Notes: a model not told the origin generated them from the letters alone. A stretch of 64,000 bases of DNA from Bacillus_BD oryzisoli (GCF_036670025.1 NZ_CP137640.1:4374001-4438000), one strand, 5' to 3'; counted from the first letter of the stretch, positions 1 to 8,327 are shown. Made by a program: numbers and translations.

Positions 1-58
1 TTCCTGCAGTTGTTTGTAAAAGAGAATTTATTTGTCTTGTTTTTGATAATAAGTTCAT
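1..58 (-). CDS. codY: CodY-like transcriptional repressor, N-terminus only
   Basis: Only the first 19 codons are inside the window; the gene runs off the left edge. They read MNLLSKTRQINSLLQTTAG, close to the start of Bacillus CodY (pattern ..LL.KTR.INS.LQ..AG). CodY is the GTP- and branched-chain-amino-acid-sensing repressor of stationary-phase genes. A GGGGGAA ribosome binding site precedes the ATG. CodY normally ends a xerC-clpQ-clpY-codY operon, but here the region upstream of the start holds a divergent gene, so this copy is first in its transcript. That suggests an extra CodY or a rearranged locus. Identity rests on 19 residues. Confidence 0.6.
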   Translation of the reverse strand, partial: MNLLSKTRQINSLLQTTAG

Positions 59-381
59 GATATTTCCCCCAAGGAATTTTCTTTTTATAATTTTTTTCCT
101 AAACCATGTGAACTAGCATTATATATAAAAGTAATAATGATATATAAAAATAATTTCTTCCCTTCTATTGGATCTATAACGAAATCTATATCAATTTTAA
201 ATCATTTAATAAATTGAACTAATGATAAAAGTCACAGTTTTTCATGTAAATGTGAATATTTTATTAATTTTAACATCGCAACGAAGTAATTTTAATCTAT
301 TATGAGATCAAAATCATGCTTGACACTTATCCTTTTTTTCACATAAGATATATCAATCTCAGAACAGGGGGTGAGAGGGAA
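59..381. other. AT-rich divergent intergenic region
   Basis: About 320 bases between the codY-like start (leftward) and the coiled-coil gene (rightward). Very AT-rich. It holds half-matches to a CodY-type box (an AATTTTC run near 75) but no clean palindrome. I see no further gene or structured RNA. Confidence 0.4.
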
Positions 382-1134
382 ATGGGATTATTTATCAATG
401 ATAATAATAAACATCCTTCTATCTATAAAAATAATGTTGAACCGAAAGAACCGAATCAGGATATTGTCCGATTCAACGAGGTCACCGAATTAATAAAGGA
501 ACAACACAAAGCAAACAAGGAACTTATAAAATCAATTGAAGAGCTGAAACCACGCTACAAGAAACTTCAAAGAACAATGATAACTCAATGCAATCACATG
601 AAGACACAAATTGCTGAATTAAAGAGCAGTAATTATCACCACGAACATTTTGAAGCGAAAATGATTCAAACGCTGCATTCCTTAAATGATAAAAATAACA
701 ATCTCCAATCTAGTATCGAAAGTGAAAGCCATTTAAAAAACTCCATTCTAAATAAAATGAATAGTCTGCTTGAATCGGATCAGAAAATGGCTGCTAGTCT
801 GGAACAAAATGAGGCGGCAATTCAACAACTATCCTTACAAATAGCCGAACAAAAGGAACTTCATAATGAATCAGCAGCAAAACAGGAGGATTTTCAAAGG
901 GATGTCTCTAGACGATTAGATACGCAGGAAGCCATAACGGAAAAAATCTTTCGGCAATTAAACCATATCCGTTCGATCATTTTTGAACGAACAAACTATT
1001 TAGCTGAAAAATTGGAGGATGGCTATAAGCTGACTTCTTCCTATGTCTCTAAGCTAATGAATGGTTCTGACCAGCCATTGGATTTTTCTTTATTGAATTA
1101 TAAAAATCAGGAAAAACAAAAACATATCGATTGA
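382..1134 (+). CDS. Coiled-coil protein of unknown function
   Basis: A 250-residue cytosolic protein without membrane segment or signal peptide. Residues about 25-220 are rich in Gln, Glu, Lys, Asn and Leu in heptad-like spacing, so a long coiled coil is likely. The frame opens earlier (316), but the ATG at 382 follows a GGGGGTGAGAGGG ribosome binding site and starts MGLFINDNN, so I chose it. The C-terminus ends in a Lys/Gln-rich tail. A strong terminator follows and it appears monocistronic. No family is recognised; a structural or spore-associated role is only a guess. Confidence 0.7.
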   Translation: MGLFINDNNKHPSIYKNNVEPKEPNQDIVRFNEVTELIKEQHKANKELIKSIEELKPRYKKLQRTMITQCNHMKTQIAELKSSNYHHEHFEAKMIQTLHSLNDKNNNLQSSIESESHLKNSILNKMNSLLESDQKMAASLEQNEAAIQQLSLQIAEQKELHNESAAKQEDFQRDVSRRLDTQEAITEKIFRQLNHIRSIIFERTNYLAEKLEDGYKLTSSYVSKLMNGSDQPLDFSLLNYKNQEKQKHID

Positions 1135-1152
1135 TTCTCTATTTGTTTTGTG

Positions 1153-1192
1153 AAAAAGGACTTTTCATCCCGTGATGAAAAGTCCTTTTTTT
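1153..1192 (+). terminator. Rho-independent terminator after the coiled-coil gene
   Basis: Stem AAAAAGGACTTTTCATC pairs with TGATGAAAAGTCCTTTTT across a very short loop and ends in a T-run. Confidence 0.85.
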
Positions 1193-1234
1193 GGATATTT
1201 GGTTCTACTGATTTTTTGGTTATGTCTTGAACCT

Positions 1235-1420
1235 TTAATTAATGCCTGATTTACATTCAGGACAAGTTACCTCCTGAACATGCTTAAATTTAATTTTCTT
1301 CAAATCCTGTTTGTTTTTGGTATAGTAATAATGGTAAGGAAACTTGCATAAACAGATTTGTTCATCCTTAACAATATGTACTAAATGATCCTTCGTACTG
1401 TAAATAGTTGGTAAAAACAT
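1235..1420 (-). CDS. Small cysteine-containing protein under a c-di-GMP-I riboswitch
   Basis: A 61-residue protein with a Cys-x-Cys motif (CLC, near residue 23) and a CPEC motif near the C-terminus, which could form a small zinc-binding site. The middle is rich in Tyr, Lys and His. The ATG follows an AAGAAGGGCG ribosome binding site. About 60 bases upstream on the same strand lies a c-di-GMP-I riboswitch aptamer, so expression is probably set by c-di-GMP. No family is recognised. A role in motility, biofilm or surface behaviour is inference from the riboswitch only. Confidence 0.65.
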   Translation of the reverse strand: MFLPTIYSTKDHLVHIVKDEQICLCKFPYHYYYTKNKQDLKKIKFKHVQEVTCPECKSGIN

Positions 1421-1481
1421 ATTCGCCCTTCTTATTCTTTATGTATTAGGCAAATTAGAAAAGTTATCATTTATAACTAAT

Positions 1482-1560
1482 ATGCAACCCGGCTGCCGTG
1501 GCAAAGTTCTGCTTTAGGCCCGTGGCTTTGCGTCTTTTACTTTCGTAAAGTTTGCCCTTC
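1482..1560 (-). promoter_or_regulatory. Cyclic-di-GMP-I (GEMM-I) riboswitch aptamer
   Basis: Read on the minus strand this has the family's conserved blocks in order: GGGCAAAC; a P2 stem capped by a GAAA tetraloop; GACGCAAAGCCACGGGCCTAAA; a P3 arm; and CGGCAGCCGGGTTGC closing P1. The GNRA loop and its receptor region are both present. Downstream, at about 1460-1480, is only a weak AT-rich hairpin (AGTTAT/ATAACT) followed by TTTT, then the ribosome binding site of the 61-residue gene. The expression platform is therefore unclear. Confidence 0.88.
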
Positions 1561-1645
1561 ATTATGATACCATAATTTACCGTCCAGAATATGATATCTT
1601 TAAGTTTTTCTTATTTTGATGAAATAACCTTTACAACAGCATTAG

Positions 1646-2032
1646 TTAATTCTCCGGTGCTTGTTCATGATAAAATTCCTCGTCATTTTCAATCACGATA
1701 TATTCTTCTTCTGTTTGTTTGGTTTCTGAGTTAATGAACTCCATTGTCACCATTAAGGCAACACCACTTTCAATATCCTTTGCGCCCCAGATACGAATGA
1801 TTTTTGTTTTGTCACCATTATAGAAAACCGTTTCTACCGTCAAAACTTCATCCTTTTCTTCTTCCTTTGATTCTACATGGACAAATGCTTGAAGAAATTG
1901 TACCTGCTGATTATTCTTGTCCAAAAAATTCATTAGAAAGGTTAAGTATTTTGGAAAATCCAATAATCGGTCTCCAAAAAAATACGTTCCGAGCTCCCCT
2001 GGATTTGTTGTGTGAAATAGCTGCTTTTGCAT
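1646..2032 (-). CDS. Conserved-looking hypothetical protein
   Basis: A 128-residue acidic soluble protein with no signal or membrane segment. The start MQKQLFHTT follows AAAGGAG with good spacing. The middle and C-terminal parts alternate charged and hydrophobic stretches typical of a small alpha/beta protein, ending in a Glu-rich tail. I do not recognise the family. It is probably monocistronic, between the riboswitch locus and the divergent alkyltransferase-like gene. Confidence 0.65.
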   Translation of the reverse strand: MQKQLFHTTNPGELGTYFFGDRLLDFPKYLTFLMNFLDKNNQQVQFLQAFVHVESKEEEKDEVLTVETVFYNGDKTKIIRIWGAKDIESGVALMVTMEFINSETKQTEEEYIVIENDEEFYHEQAPEN

Positions 2033-2221
2033 TTATATTTACTCCTTTTTTTGCGATAGTATGTTACTCTGCATGTGTTCCATTATAACATTATTGAATT
2101 AAAATATTATTTAAAAAAATCAAGTGAAAGAATTTAATCACCTTGTTTCATTGCATAGATTCTCGTATAGTAAGGTTACAAAATAAAAGCAGTAATCTTT
2201 TAGATTGAAAGGTTGAATTTA

Positions 2222-2557
2222 ATGAACCCATTCACCAAAAAGGCAATCGAAATCATTAAATCCATTCCCGTTGGAAAGGTTATGACATATGGGCAAATTG
2301 CGGCCGAAGCAGGAAGTGCACGAGGAGCAAGACAAATAGTCCGAATTCTCCATTCAATGAGTGACAGCCACGAGCTCCCTTGGCATAGAGTCATAAATGC
2401 AAAAGGAGAAATTGCCATCAAAGATAAAGAATCGCACGATATACAGATAGAACGTCTTAAAAAAGAAGGAATTATGTTCGATGAACATCATCGAATCAAC
2501 TTAGAACAATACCGACATGATTATCAACAACCCCATAATGAAGAAATACGAGAATAG
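2222..2557 (+). CDS. Alkyltransferase-like protein (ATL, MGMT-related DNA-binding protein)
   Basis: A 111-residue homologue of the C-terminal DNA-binding domain of O6-methylguanine-DNA methyltransferase. Visible are the GKVMTYGQIA helix-turn-helix entry, the RGARQIVRILHS recognition region with the arginine finger, and the active-site loop PWHRV. The alkyl-acceptor cysteine of PCHRV is tryptophan here, as in ATL proteins, which bind O6-alkylguanine without repairing it and pass the lesion to nucleotide excision repair. I chose the ATG at 2222 over the TTG at 2213 because the AAAGG site is spaced correctly for it. Confidence 0.88.
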   Translation: MNPFTKKAIEIIKSIPVGKVMTYGQIAAEAGSARGARQIVRILHSMSDSHELPWHRVINAKGEIAIKDKESHDIQIERLKKEGIMFDEHHRINLEQYRHDYQQPHNEEIRE

Positions 2558-2645
2558 ACAATCCTCTCCAGATAGACAAAAGCAGGATAAATGTCCATTT
2601 TCGTTGTCAGGCACGATTAGTAATTAGAAAGGAGAATTTGCGCAT

Positions 2646-3320
2646 ATGGACAGTACAAAAATTCATCAAACGATGACAATAGATAAAGGCTCCAATTTGT
2701 ATAGCGCAATCGAAAAGGTTGGGACTGTGCAGAAATATCAAAAAGGGGAAATCATTTATTTTCAAGATGATGCGGCCAGTGAATTTTACCTAATAAAATC
2801 TGGACGGGTAAAGCTATTTCTTACCTCAAAAGAAGGCAATGAAATCACGTTAAAATTATTAGGACCCAATATGATTTTTGGGGACGCTTCACATCTCAGC
2901 CATACTCCACGGTTAACTTCAGCCAGTACAGTAACAGGAGTTGAGTTGTTGACGGTAAATATTGACCGAATGCTAACGTATATGACTCTGAACCCGAGCT
3001 TAATGATTGAGTTATATTCCTTAATGGCTCAAACGATCCGTCTCCTTTCCATTCAAGTATACAGCATGGCCTTTTTATCATCCGATAAAAAAGTTGCCCA
3101 TATATTAGTTCAACTAGGAACTTATTTTAAATCAACAGAATCAGATCCATTATATTCAATCGATTACACGCACCAGGAAATTTCGGAGCTCATCGGGATT
3201 GCCAGAGTAACAACGACAAAAGTCTTAAAGCAATTTGAAAAACAGGGCTGGATCTCCCTTGGATATCACAACATAACTGTACAGGATGAATACTCATTAA
3301 AACAATATGCACTATCATGA
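2646..3320 (+). CDS. Crp/Fnr-family transcriptional regulator
   Basis: A 224-residue regulator. Residues about 25-140 form a cyclic-nucleotide-binding-type beta barrel (GEIIYFQDD, SGRVKLFL, LGPNMIFGDA). Residues about 145-220 are a winged helix with recognition helix QEISELIGIARVTTTKVLKQF. No cluster of N-terminal cysteines as in Fnr is seen, so the signal is probably not an iron-sulfur cluster. The ATG follows AGAAAGGAG. No neighbour points to a target. Confidence 0.85.
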   Translation: MDSTKIHQTMTIDKGSNLYSAIEKVGTVQKYQKGEIIYFQDDAASEFYLIKSGRVKLFLTSKEGNEITLKLLGPNMIFGDASHLSHTPRLTSASTVTGVELLTVNIDRMLTYMTLNPSLMIELYSLMAQTIRLLSIQVYSMAFLSSDKKVAHILVQLGTYFKSTESDPLYSIDYTHQEISELIGIARVTTTKVLKQFEKQGWISLGYHNITVQDEYSLKQYALS

Positions 3321-3390
3321 GTCAAAAAAGGCCTACTGTTAAAAGACGGAAAAGCCCTTTCCAATGATTTCATTCATTACTTCTTCATTT

Positions 3391-3990
3391 TCATCCCAAT
3401 ACCAACAGCGGCTGATTAGATGGATAATGAAAGTACTGGCGGACTGTCAATGATATCCCCTTTGCAATGGTCATGGCCATCGTATAGATTAGATGAAGGT
3501 CTGTCAGAAAAAGTGTACGGGTTTCTGACGGGACATTTTTCAGCACTACTCCCATTACACTACAGTCCCCTACTTGCGGCAGTTTGTTTCCTAAGCCTAC
3601 ACCAGGGTTCAAAGCCCTATTTCGAATCAAAATTGAATTTACCGACTGTTCTGAACCTAGTACACTATCAATCGCAACCACAAAGCTATTATCAGGAAAG
3701 GAAATCTGTGCAAGTTTATACTCAAGTGTATCTGCATCTAAAGGGTCTTTCAATGTCCCGGAAACTGTAATATGCTCTGTATACAAACCTTCCAGCAATG
3801 TACCGACAAACGGACCAAGACTGTCCCCATTTATTTTATTTGATCCAATACCCACTACATAAATATGCTCGGTGCCTTCTGGTATCAAGGAATACAGAAT
3901 GTCCCGGATGAAGAATGGGGCTAATTTATCGTTATATGGAATGTGTTTATTCATACCATGCTTTTTTGGGGTCTTATAGAGAGTATTCAT
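3391..3990 (-). CDS. yyaC: YyaC-family spore protein
   Basis: A 199-residue protein resembling Bacillus YyaC, a sporulation protein related in fold to the germination protease GPR. The motif VVGIGSNKINGDSLGPFVG, a glycine-rich region with NPGVGLGNKLPQVGDCSVMG, and an internal VVAIDSVLG strand fit that family. No signal peptide. It is single and flanked by intergenic DNA. Expression in the mother cell or forespore is known for the family, not shown here. Confidence 0.85.
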   Translation of the reverse strand: MNTLYKTPKKHGMNKHIPYNDKLAPFFIRDILYSLIPEGTEHIYVVGIGSNKINGDSLGPFVGTLLEGLYTEHITVSGTLKDPLDADTLEYKLAQISFPDNSFVVAIDSVLGSEQSVNSILIRNRALNPGVGLGNKLPQVGDCSVMGVVLKNVPSETRTLFLTDLHLIYTMAMTIAKGISLTVRQYFHYPSNQPLLVLG

Positions 3991-4213
3991 TCTTCATCCA
4001 GCTCCTCTAATTATTGTCTATTTCTTAAGTGTTTGATTGGAGTCATTCATTTGTTTTAACAACTTGAATACTTTATGTAAAGGGTTTAAAATCATTTAAT
4101 AATTCTTACTATTTATTAAACAATATATTTACGCTTTTCGACAAGAACTAAACTAATAATATTAGAATAAATCCTCTCATTTTCATAATATATAGGAAAA
4201 TTGTTTACTTCTT

Positions 4214-4250
4214 AAAAAAGGCACAATCCTGATGACGGATTGTGCCTTTT
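4214..4250 (-). terminator. Bidirectional terminator near the GIY-YIG gene
   Basis: AAAGGCACAATCC pairs with GGATTGTGCCTTT across a short loop. A-tract on one side and T-tract on the other would allow termination in both directions. It lies just past the 3' end of the minus-strand GIY-YIG gene. Confidence 0.8.
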
Positions 4251-4279
4251 CACGTATATGACGATGAAATTCAATGGAT

Positions 4280-4654
4280 TTATTTGTAAAAAACTTTCTC
4301 AATATTGTATTTTGCATGGAGCTTATTAATGATATAAGTTTCGTAAATTTCTCTCTCCATTGGATCGTCCACTAGACAAATATCCATTCGATAAACCTCA
4401 TCTCGATGCATTTTAATTGGGGAGACATTGTCTTCAAAGTGTTTTTTAATCCGCTGTCTTAATTTTCTTGCCTTTCCAACGAAAAGCAGTTCATCATTAA
4501 TATTATAAAATAAGAAAATGCCGCCCTTATCCCGGGGAATCTGATGAAAATCAATAAAGCCATAGATCGGTTTTATGATTGGCTCATTTTCTTTAGGAAT
4601 TTGTTTTCGTTCTGTAATCGTAATATCAGGCTGTGGAATTTCAATTTTTATCAC
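4280..4654 (-). CDS. GIY-YIG domain nuclease-like protein
   Basis: A 124-residue protein with a GIY-YIG fold at residues about 35-110: GGIFLFYN (for GIY), LLFVGKARKLRQRIKKHF (for YIG plus the catalytic Arg/Lys helix) and a distal Glu in MEREIYETYIINKL with a following Asn. The arrangement is like the N-terminal domain of UvrC, but no other UvrC domain is present. Start is GTG, with AGAGG upstream. A stand-alone DNA-processing enzyme is likely; substrate unknown. Confidence 0.8.
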   Translation of the reverse strand: MIKIEIPQPDITITERKQIPKENEPIIKPIYGFIDFHQIPRDKGGIFLFYNINDELLFVGKARKLRQRIKKHFEDNVSPIKMHRDEVYRMDICLVDDPMEREIYETYIINKLHAKYNIEKVFYK

Positions 4655-4875
4655 TAATTTTCACGTCCTCTTTCTATCATGAAGTTCAATCATAACATAA
4701 TTTGGTGAAAAAAGATATTTTATACATAGTATAGGAAGGATTGGCTCAATTATTCAAATGCCATAAACGGTTTATAAGATGAATATTTTTTGTTCATACT
4801 TGATATAGATTAATAATATGTAGATCTCTACACCATTTAATTAAGATTGCAAATATAGAAAGGATGAAAGATGAC

Positions 4876-5088
4876 ATGAATAACGATGAAAAAGTCACGA
4901 TAAAAATCAACGATAACGGCTCTATCAGAGTTACTGGCGAGGTCGAATTACTTGATGGTGCCGGAAGTCCTTTTAAAATCGGATCCACTTTTTCCCTTTG
5001 CCGCTGTGGACAATCGAATAAGAAACCATTCTGTGACGGAACTCATAAGAAAATTCAATTTGAAAGCGCACCACGAGCTTCGGAATAA
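4876..5088 (+). CDS. CDGSH iron-sulfur domain protein
   Basis: A 70-residue protein whose C-terminal half carries the CDGSH zinc-finger-like motif C-R-C-G-x6-P-F-C-D-G-T-H. This binds a [2Fe-2S] cluster through three Cys and one His, as in mitoNEET-type proteins. A shorter N-terminal beta segment (KVTIKINDNGSIRVTGEVEL) precedes it. An ATG at 4864 also exists, but the AGAAAGG site abuts it, so 4876 is the better start. Likely a soluble redox or iron-sulfur-transfer protein. A strong terminator follows. Confidence 0.85.
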   Translation: MNNDEKVTIKINDNGSIRVTGEVELLDGAGSPFKIGSTFSLCRCGQSNKKPFCDGTHKKIQFESAPRASE

Positions 5089-5101
5089 ATCATTATACAT
5101 G

Positions 5102-5141
5102 ATAACCTATTCGATCATAAAGCATCGAATAGGTTATTTTA
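5102..5141 (+). terminator. Terminator after the CDGSH gene
   Basis: Perfect 14-bp stem ATAACCTATTCGAT / ATCGAATAGGTTAT with an 8-nt loop, followed by TTTT. Confidence 0.85.
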
Positions 5142-5549
5142 CTCAAAGCTAAGTTTTTAATTTTGTATGCATTTCCCATATAAGGAATTATCTTTTTTTA
5201 CAGAAAACGGAAAATTTTTCTGTTTCAGTAAGGAAATTCTCTTTTTCAAGCCATTATAATTCACAATTATCCAAAAAGTTTCCGACAAATTCGACATGAA
5301 TCGTCTTCTCTTTTTGAAAAAATATTTCCATATAGTTCCATTGTGAAAAAACAAACTTTTATATAAATCCTTTTAAATCAACAACTTATTATATTGATAA
5401 TTAATTAACAATATATCTTAATGTTTAAATATTGTAAAAAGGTGTCGTTAGTTTGAATTTTATAAAAATTTGAACTGGATTTATTACATGTTATACTTAT
5501 TTTTGAGAGCGTATTCATTTTCTAATAATCTATTTAAGGAGTGAAAACT
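5142..5549. other. AT-rich intergenic region
   Basis: About 400 bases before the YppF-like gene. A 65-codon minus-strand frame is present (5157-5354) but has no convincing ribosome binding site and low-complexity composition, so I do not call it. No clear structured element is seen. Confidence 0.4.
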
Positions 5550-5774
5550 ATGACAATAGAAAACTTAATATATCAATTTAAAGAAGAGAAAAACTATCAG
5601 CCGTCACATGCCAATGACCTATTAGATTATGTTCAAAAGTGTTATATCGAGGAAAAACTTTCAATTATCGAATATAAAGAACTATTTCGTGAGCTGGATA
5701 AGATGCAGGCAGAGAAACCGCAATCTTATCTTATTAAAACAAGTCCCTATGAAAGAATTAATCTTCCAGGATAA
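5550..5774 (+). CDS. YppF-like small protein
   Basis: A 74-residue soluble protein. The block LLDYVQKCYIEEKLSIIEYKELFRELDK resembles the Bacillus YppF family, as I recall it. Function unknown. The frame allows a GTG at 5541, but AAGGAG is spaced for the ATG at 5550. It stands alone, followed by a terminator at about 5900. Confidence 0.6.
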   Translation: MTIENLIYQFKEEKNYQPSHANDLLDYVQKCYIEEKLSIIEYKELFRELDKMQAEKPQSYLIKTSPYERINLPG

Positions 5775-5899
5775 CAATAAAGAAAAGTTTACTCGCTCCC
5801 TTTTGCAGAATAAGATTAAAGCTAAAAGTCTATGGCATATAATAAAAAATTTGATATTGAGTTACACACTCCAAATAAACTAATAAATAGTCGGAAATA

Positions 5900-5929
5900 A
5901 GAGCTTGGGACATTTTCCAAGCTCTTTAT
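5900..5929 (+). terminator. Rho-independent terminator
   Basis: AGAGCTTGG pairs with CCAAGCTCT and is followed by TTTATATT. It lies between the YppF-like gene and the convergent hypothetical gene. Confidence 0.7.
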
Positions 5930-5957
5930 ATTAGATAAAAAAAAACAGACCCCTATA

Positions 5958-6461
5958 CTATTTAGCTGCCTGTTTTCGCCAATTATGATAAATGACTTCT
6001 TTAAAAAATTCATTCAGGTCCTGTGGTTTTTGTTTCTGCAGCCACTCCACCTGATCAATTGGTAATTTCAATTTTACATTGACTTTTTCAATCGGCATTT
6101 CTACTTTCCGTATTTCTTCTATTGTAATACCCTCTTCAATATCCGGAAATTTAGAATCATTTTCATGTATTCTATGAAAGTCCTGATACTCATCAGGGTC
6201 ATTTATTTCACAGAACAGGTTGAGCTGTGGCAATCTTCCTGCAAGCACTTTTACATGCATGATCGAGCTTATTATCCGGCCTTCATCTAATTCAATTTCA
6301 GCAATCAAGTTCTCCTCATTCTTATATTTTTTTACGACGACTTCACTGACAATCATATCCAACTCTAAAGTAAATCCTGTACTTGACTCAAATAGATAAA
6401 TGGCACTGTTAAACACATGGATATCCTCGCCATCAATCTTGACCGATTTCACAGCAGCCAT
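5958..6461 (-). CDS. Hypothetical protein, 167 residues
   Basis: Acidic soluble protein without signal peptide or membrane segment. The start MAAVKSVKIDG follows a GGGGGGAA ribosome binding site. Residues 1-100 look beta-rich (alternating hydrophobic strands); residues 100-167 contain a charged helix ending in WRKQAAK. I do not recognise a family. It lies downstream of purU on the same strand but is separated by about 125 bases holding a long inverted repeat, so it is probably a separate transcript. Confidence 0.6.
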   Translation of the reverse strand: MAAVKSVKIDGEDIHVFNSAIYLFESSTGFTLELDMIVSEVVVKKYKNEENLIAEIELDEGRIISSIMHVKVLAGRLPQLNLFCEINDPDEYQDFHRIHENDSKFPDIEEGITIEEIRKVEMPIEKVNVKLKLPIDQVEWLQKQKPQDLNEFFKEVIYHNWRKQAAK

Positions 6462-6504
6462 TTTACATTCCCCCCTGCAACAACAACTACTGCTGTTATA
6501 ATAG

Positions 6505-6575
6505 GCATGGAGGATTCCAAAAGGCGATGGTATCTCGATTTATAGTGACTGACACCTTTTGGAATCCCTCTATGC
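6505..6575. repeat. Long imperfect inverted repeat between purU and the next gene
   Basis: Arms 6505-6524 (GCATGGAGGATTCCAAAAGG) and 6555-6575 pair almost fully with one mismatch and one bulge, around a 30-base centre. It lies just past the purU stop and lacks a T-run, so it is not a typical intrinsic terminator. It may be a processed RNA hairpin or a small repeat remnant. Confidence 0.6.
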
Positions 6576-6586
6576 ATCACCAACTA

Positions 6587-7486
6587 TTAGAATACAATGG
6601 TTTTGTTTTCGTGTACAATGACACGGTCCTCAAGATGCCATTTTACTGCTCTTGCAAGTACACTTCGTTCAATTGAGCGGCCGCTCTTTTTCAAATCTTC
6701 AATTTGCTCCCGGTGGTCTACCCGCAGTACATCTTGTTCAATAATTGGACCTTCATCAAGATCATTTGTTACATAATGTGATGTTGCTCCAATAATTTTC
6801 ACTCCGCGCTGGTAAGCTCGGTCATACGGCCTTGCTCCAATAAACGCAGGTAAGAAAGAATGATGAATATTAATGATTTTGAATGGATGTGCTTCGACAA
6901 AAGAAGGTGTCAGAATTTGCATATATCTTGCTAAAATAATTAAATCAATGTCAAATTCCTTTAACAGCTCAAGCTGCTTTGCTTCTACTTGAGCACGATT
7001 TTCTTTACTAGCAGGTATATAGTAGAAAGGAATACCCAATGCTTCTACGATTGCTTTTGAATCCTCATGATTGCTGACAACCAGTGCGATTTCAGTCAAT
7101 AAATCCCCATTTTGCCATTCCCATAATAGTTCACGAAGACAATGAAGCTCTTTTGAAACAAAAATTGCCGTTCTTTTCAAATCATAAACAAAAGTTAATT
7201 TCCAATCCATCGAAAATTTTTCTGCTACTGTTTGAAATTGAGTTCTCAGCACTTCTTTTTTCGATAATATATCAGGACATTCAAATTCAATACGCATGAA
7301 GAAGTTTCCTCCTTCAGGATTCGTTGAGTACTGACTTGATTCAATAATATTTGCACCATTATCAAACAAAAATTTTGAAACAGTAGCTACGATTCCTGGC
7401 TGGTCAGGGCAATTAATCAGCAGTCTCCCTCTATTTTTGCGACTTTCTCTAAATGTATGGATTTGATCTTGAATAACTGATTCCAT
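6587..7486 (-). CDS. purU: Formyltetrahydrofolate deformylase
   Basis: A 299-residue enzyme that hydrolyses 10-formyl-THF to formate and THF, balancing one-carbon pools and supplying formate. Residues about 20-100 are an ACT domain (RLLINCPDQPGIVATVSKFL). Residues about 105-290 are the formyltransferase-type hydrolase domain, with the IINIHHSFLPAFIGARPY block (catalytic Asn-His) and GATSHYVTNDLDEGPIIEQD (catalytic Asp). Length and order match the family. Monocistronic. Confidence 0.95.
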   Translation of the reverse strand: MESVIQDQIHTFRESRKNRGRLLINCPDQPGIVATVSKFLFDNGANIIESSQYSTNPEGGNFFMRIEFECPDILSKKEVLRTQFQTVAEKFSMDWKLTFVYDLKRTAIFVSKELHCLRELLWEWQNGDLLTEIALVVSNHEDSKAIVEALGIPFYYIPASKENRAQVEAKQLELLKEFDIDLIILARYMQILTPSFVEAHPFKIINIHHSFLPAFIGARPYDRAYQRGVKIIGATSHYVTNDLDEGPIIEQDVLRVDHREQIEDLKKSGRSIERSVLARAVKWHLEDRVIVHENKTIVF

Positions 7487-7715
7487 ATAAATCCCCTTTT
7501 TTGTTTGTATTAATAATTATAATAATCTAGTGTTATATTTTTTTAAAGAATTATCCTTTTTATTATACAATTTATTATTCAAAAAAATTATTTAAGATTT
7601 AAATAAATATTTTATAGTACTCTTCTATAAAAAGATATTCAAATTATTCCTATTTTCCATTAAAATGAATTTTATGACAATGCGTTAATAAGAACAGTTT
7701 GAGGAGATAGAAAGA

Positions 7716-8273
7716 ATGAGTTTAGAAAGAGATACGGTTAAAGGTTTGCCCATGAATGTCATTTTGATTACGTATTTAACAAAAATGAAAGGAGAAAAGG
7801 TAAAAGGGAGCCGCTTCAAAGTATTGGAACATGCTATTTCTGCAACCAGCGGACTGATTGCGATGCTATTTATTTCTGTTATCGCCGTTTCCCTGGGATA
7901 TCCCATGGTTCTCGGTCCTATTGGAGCAACCTGTTTACTGGTTTTCGCTATTCATGAAGGACCATTTTCCCAACCGTTTCAGGTAATTGGCGGACACTTT
8001 GTTTCTACGTTTACAGCCCTATTAATCTGGAGCTTCTTTGGTAAAGGTCCTATCACAATTGGAATCACATTGGCCTTCGTTGTCTTTCTCATGTATATGT
8101 TCAATATTGTACATCCTCCGGCAGCTGCAAGTGCAGTTGTAGCTATTAATTCGCTGCAAGGCTGGGATTATCTGTGCATGATTGTTTTTTGTTCGATACT
8201 AGTTATTGCCATTTCTATTTTATACCATAACTTGTTCAAGTCTAGACAATATCCAAAGCAATGTTTTAGATAG
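7716..8273 (+). CDS. HPP-family integral membrane protein
   Basis: A 185-residue protein with four or five membrane helices. The HPP family marks are present: GYPMVLGPIGATCLLVFA and NIVHPPAAASAVVA. Some family members in cyanobacteria and chloroplasts transport nitrite; the substrate here is not known. RBS GAGGAG is well spaced. It converges on ftsZ with a shared terminator. Confidence 0.82.
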   Translation: MSLERDTVKGLPMNVILITYLTKMKGEKVKGSRFKVLEHAISATSGLIAMLFISVIAVSLGYPMVLGPIGATCLLVFAIHEGPFSQPFQVIGGHFVSTFTALLIWSFFGKGPITIGITLAFVVFLMYMFNIVHPPAAASAVVAINSLQGWDYLCMIVFCSILVIAISILYHNLFKSRQYPKQCFR

Positions 8274-8288
8274 ATAAATCGCAAGCCT

Positions 8289-8318
8289 AAAAGGGCTGTC
8301 CCAGGGACAGCCCTTTTT
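8289..8318. terminator. Bidirectional terminator between the HPP gene and ftsZ
   Basis: AAAAGGGCTGTCCC pairs with GGGACAGCCCTTTTT. It can serve both convergent genes. Confidence 0.85.
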
Positions 8319-8327
8319 AAGGTTTTA

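Noticed and set aside
1450..1481. Strong terminator for the c-di-GMP riboswitch
   Set aside because: The only hairpin there is six AT pairs with a short T-run; too weak to call a terminator.
5157..5354. 65-codon minus-strand frame
   Set aside because: No convincing ribosome binding site, Lys/Phe/Asn-rich translation of AT-rich DNA, and overlap with terminator-flanked intergenic sequence.
6505..6575. Insertion-sequence ends
   Set aside because: No transposase, no target-site duplication and the arms are only 30 bases apart.
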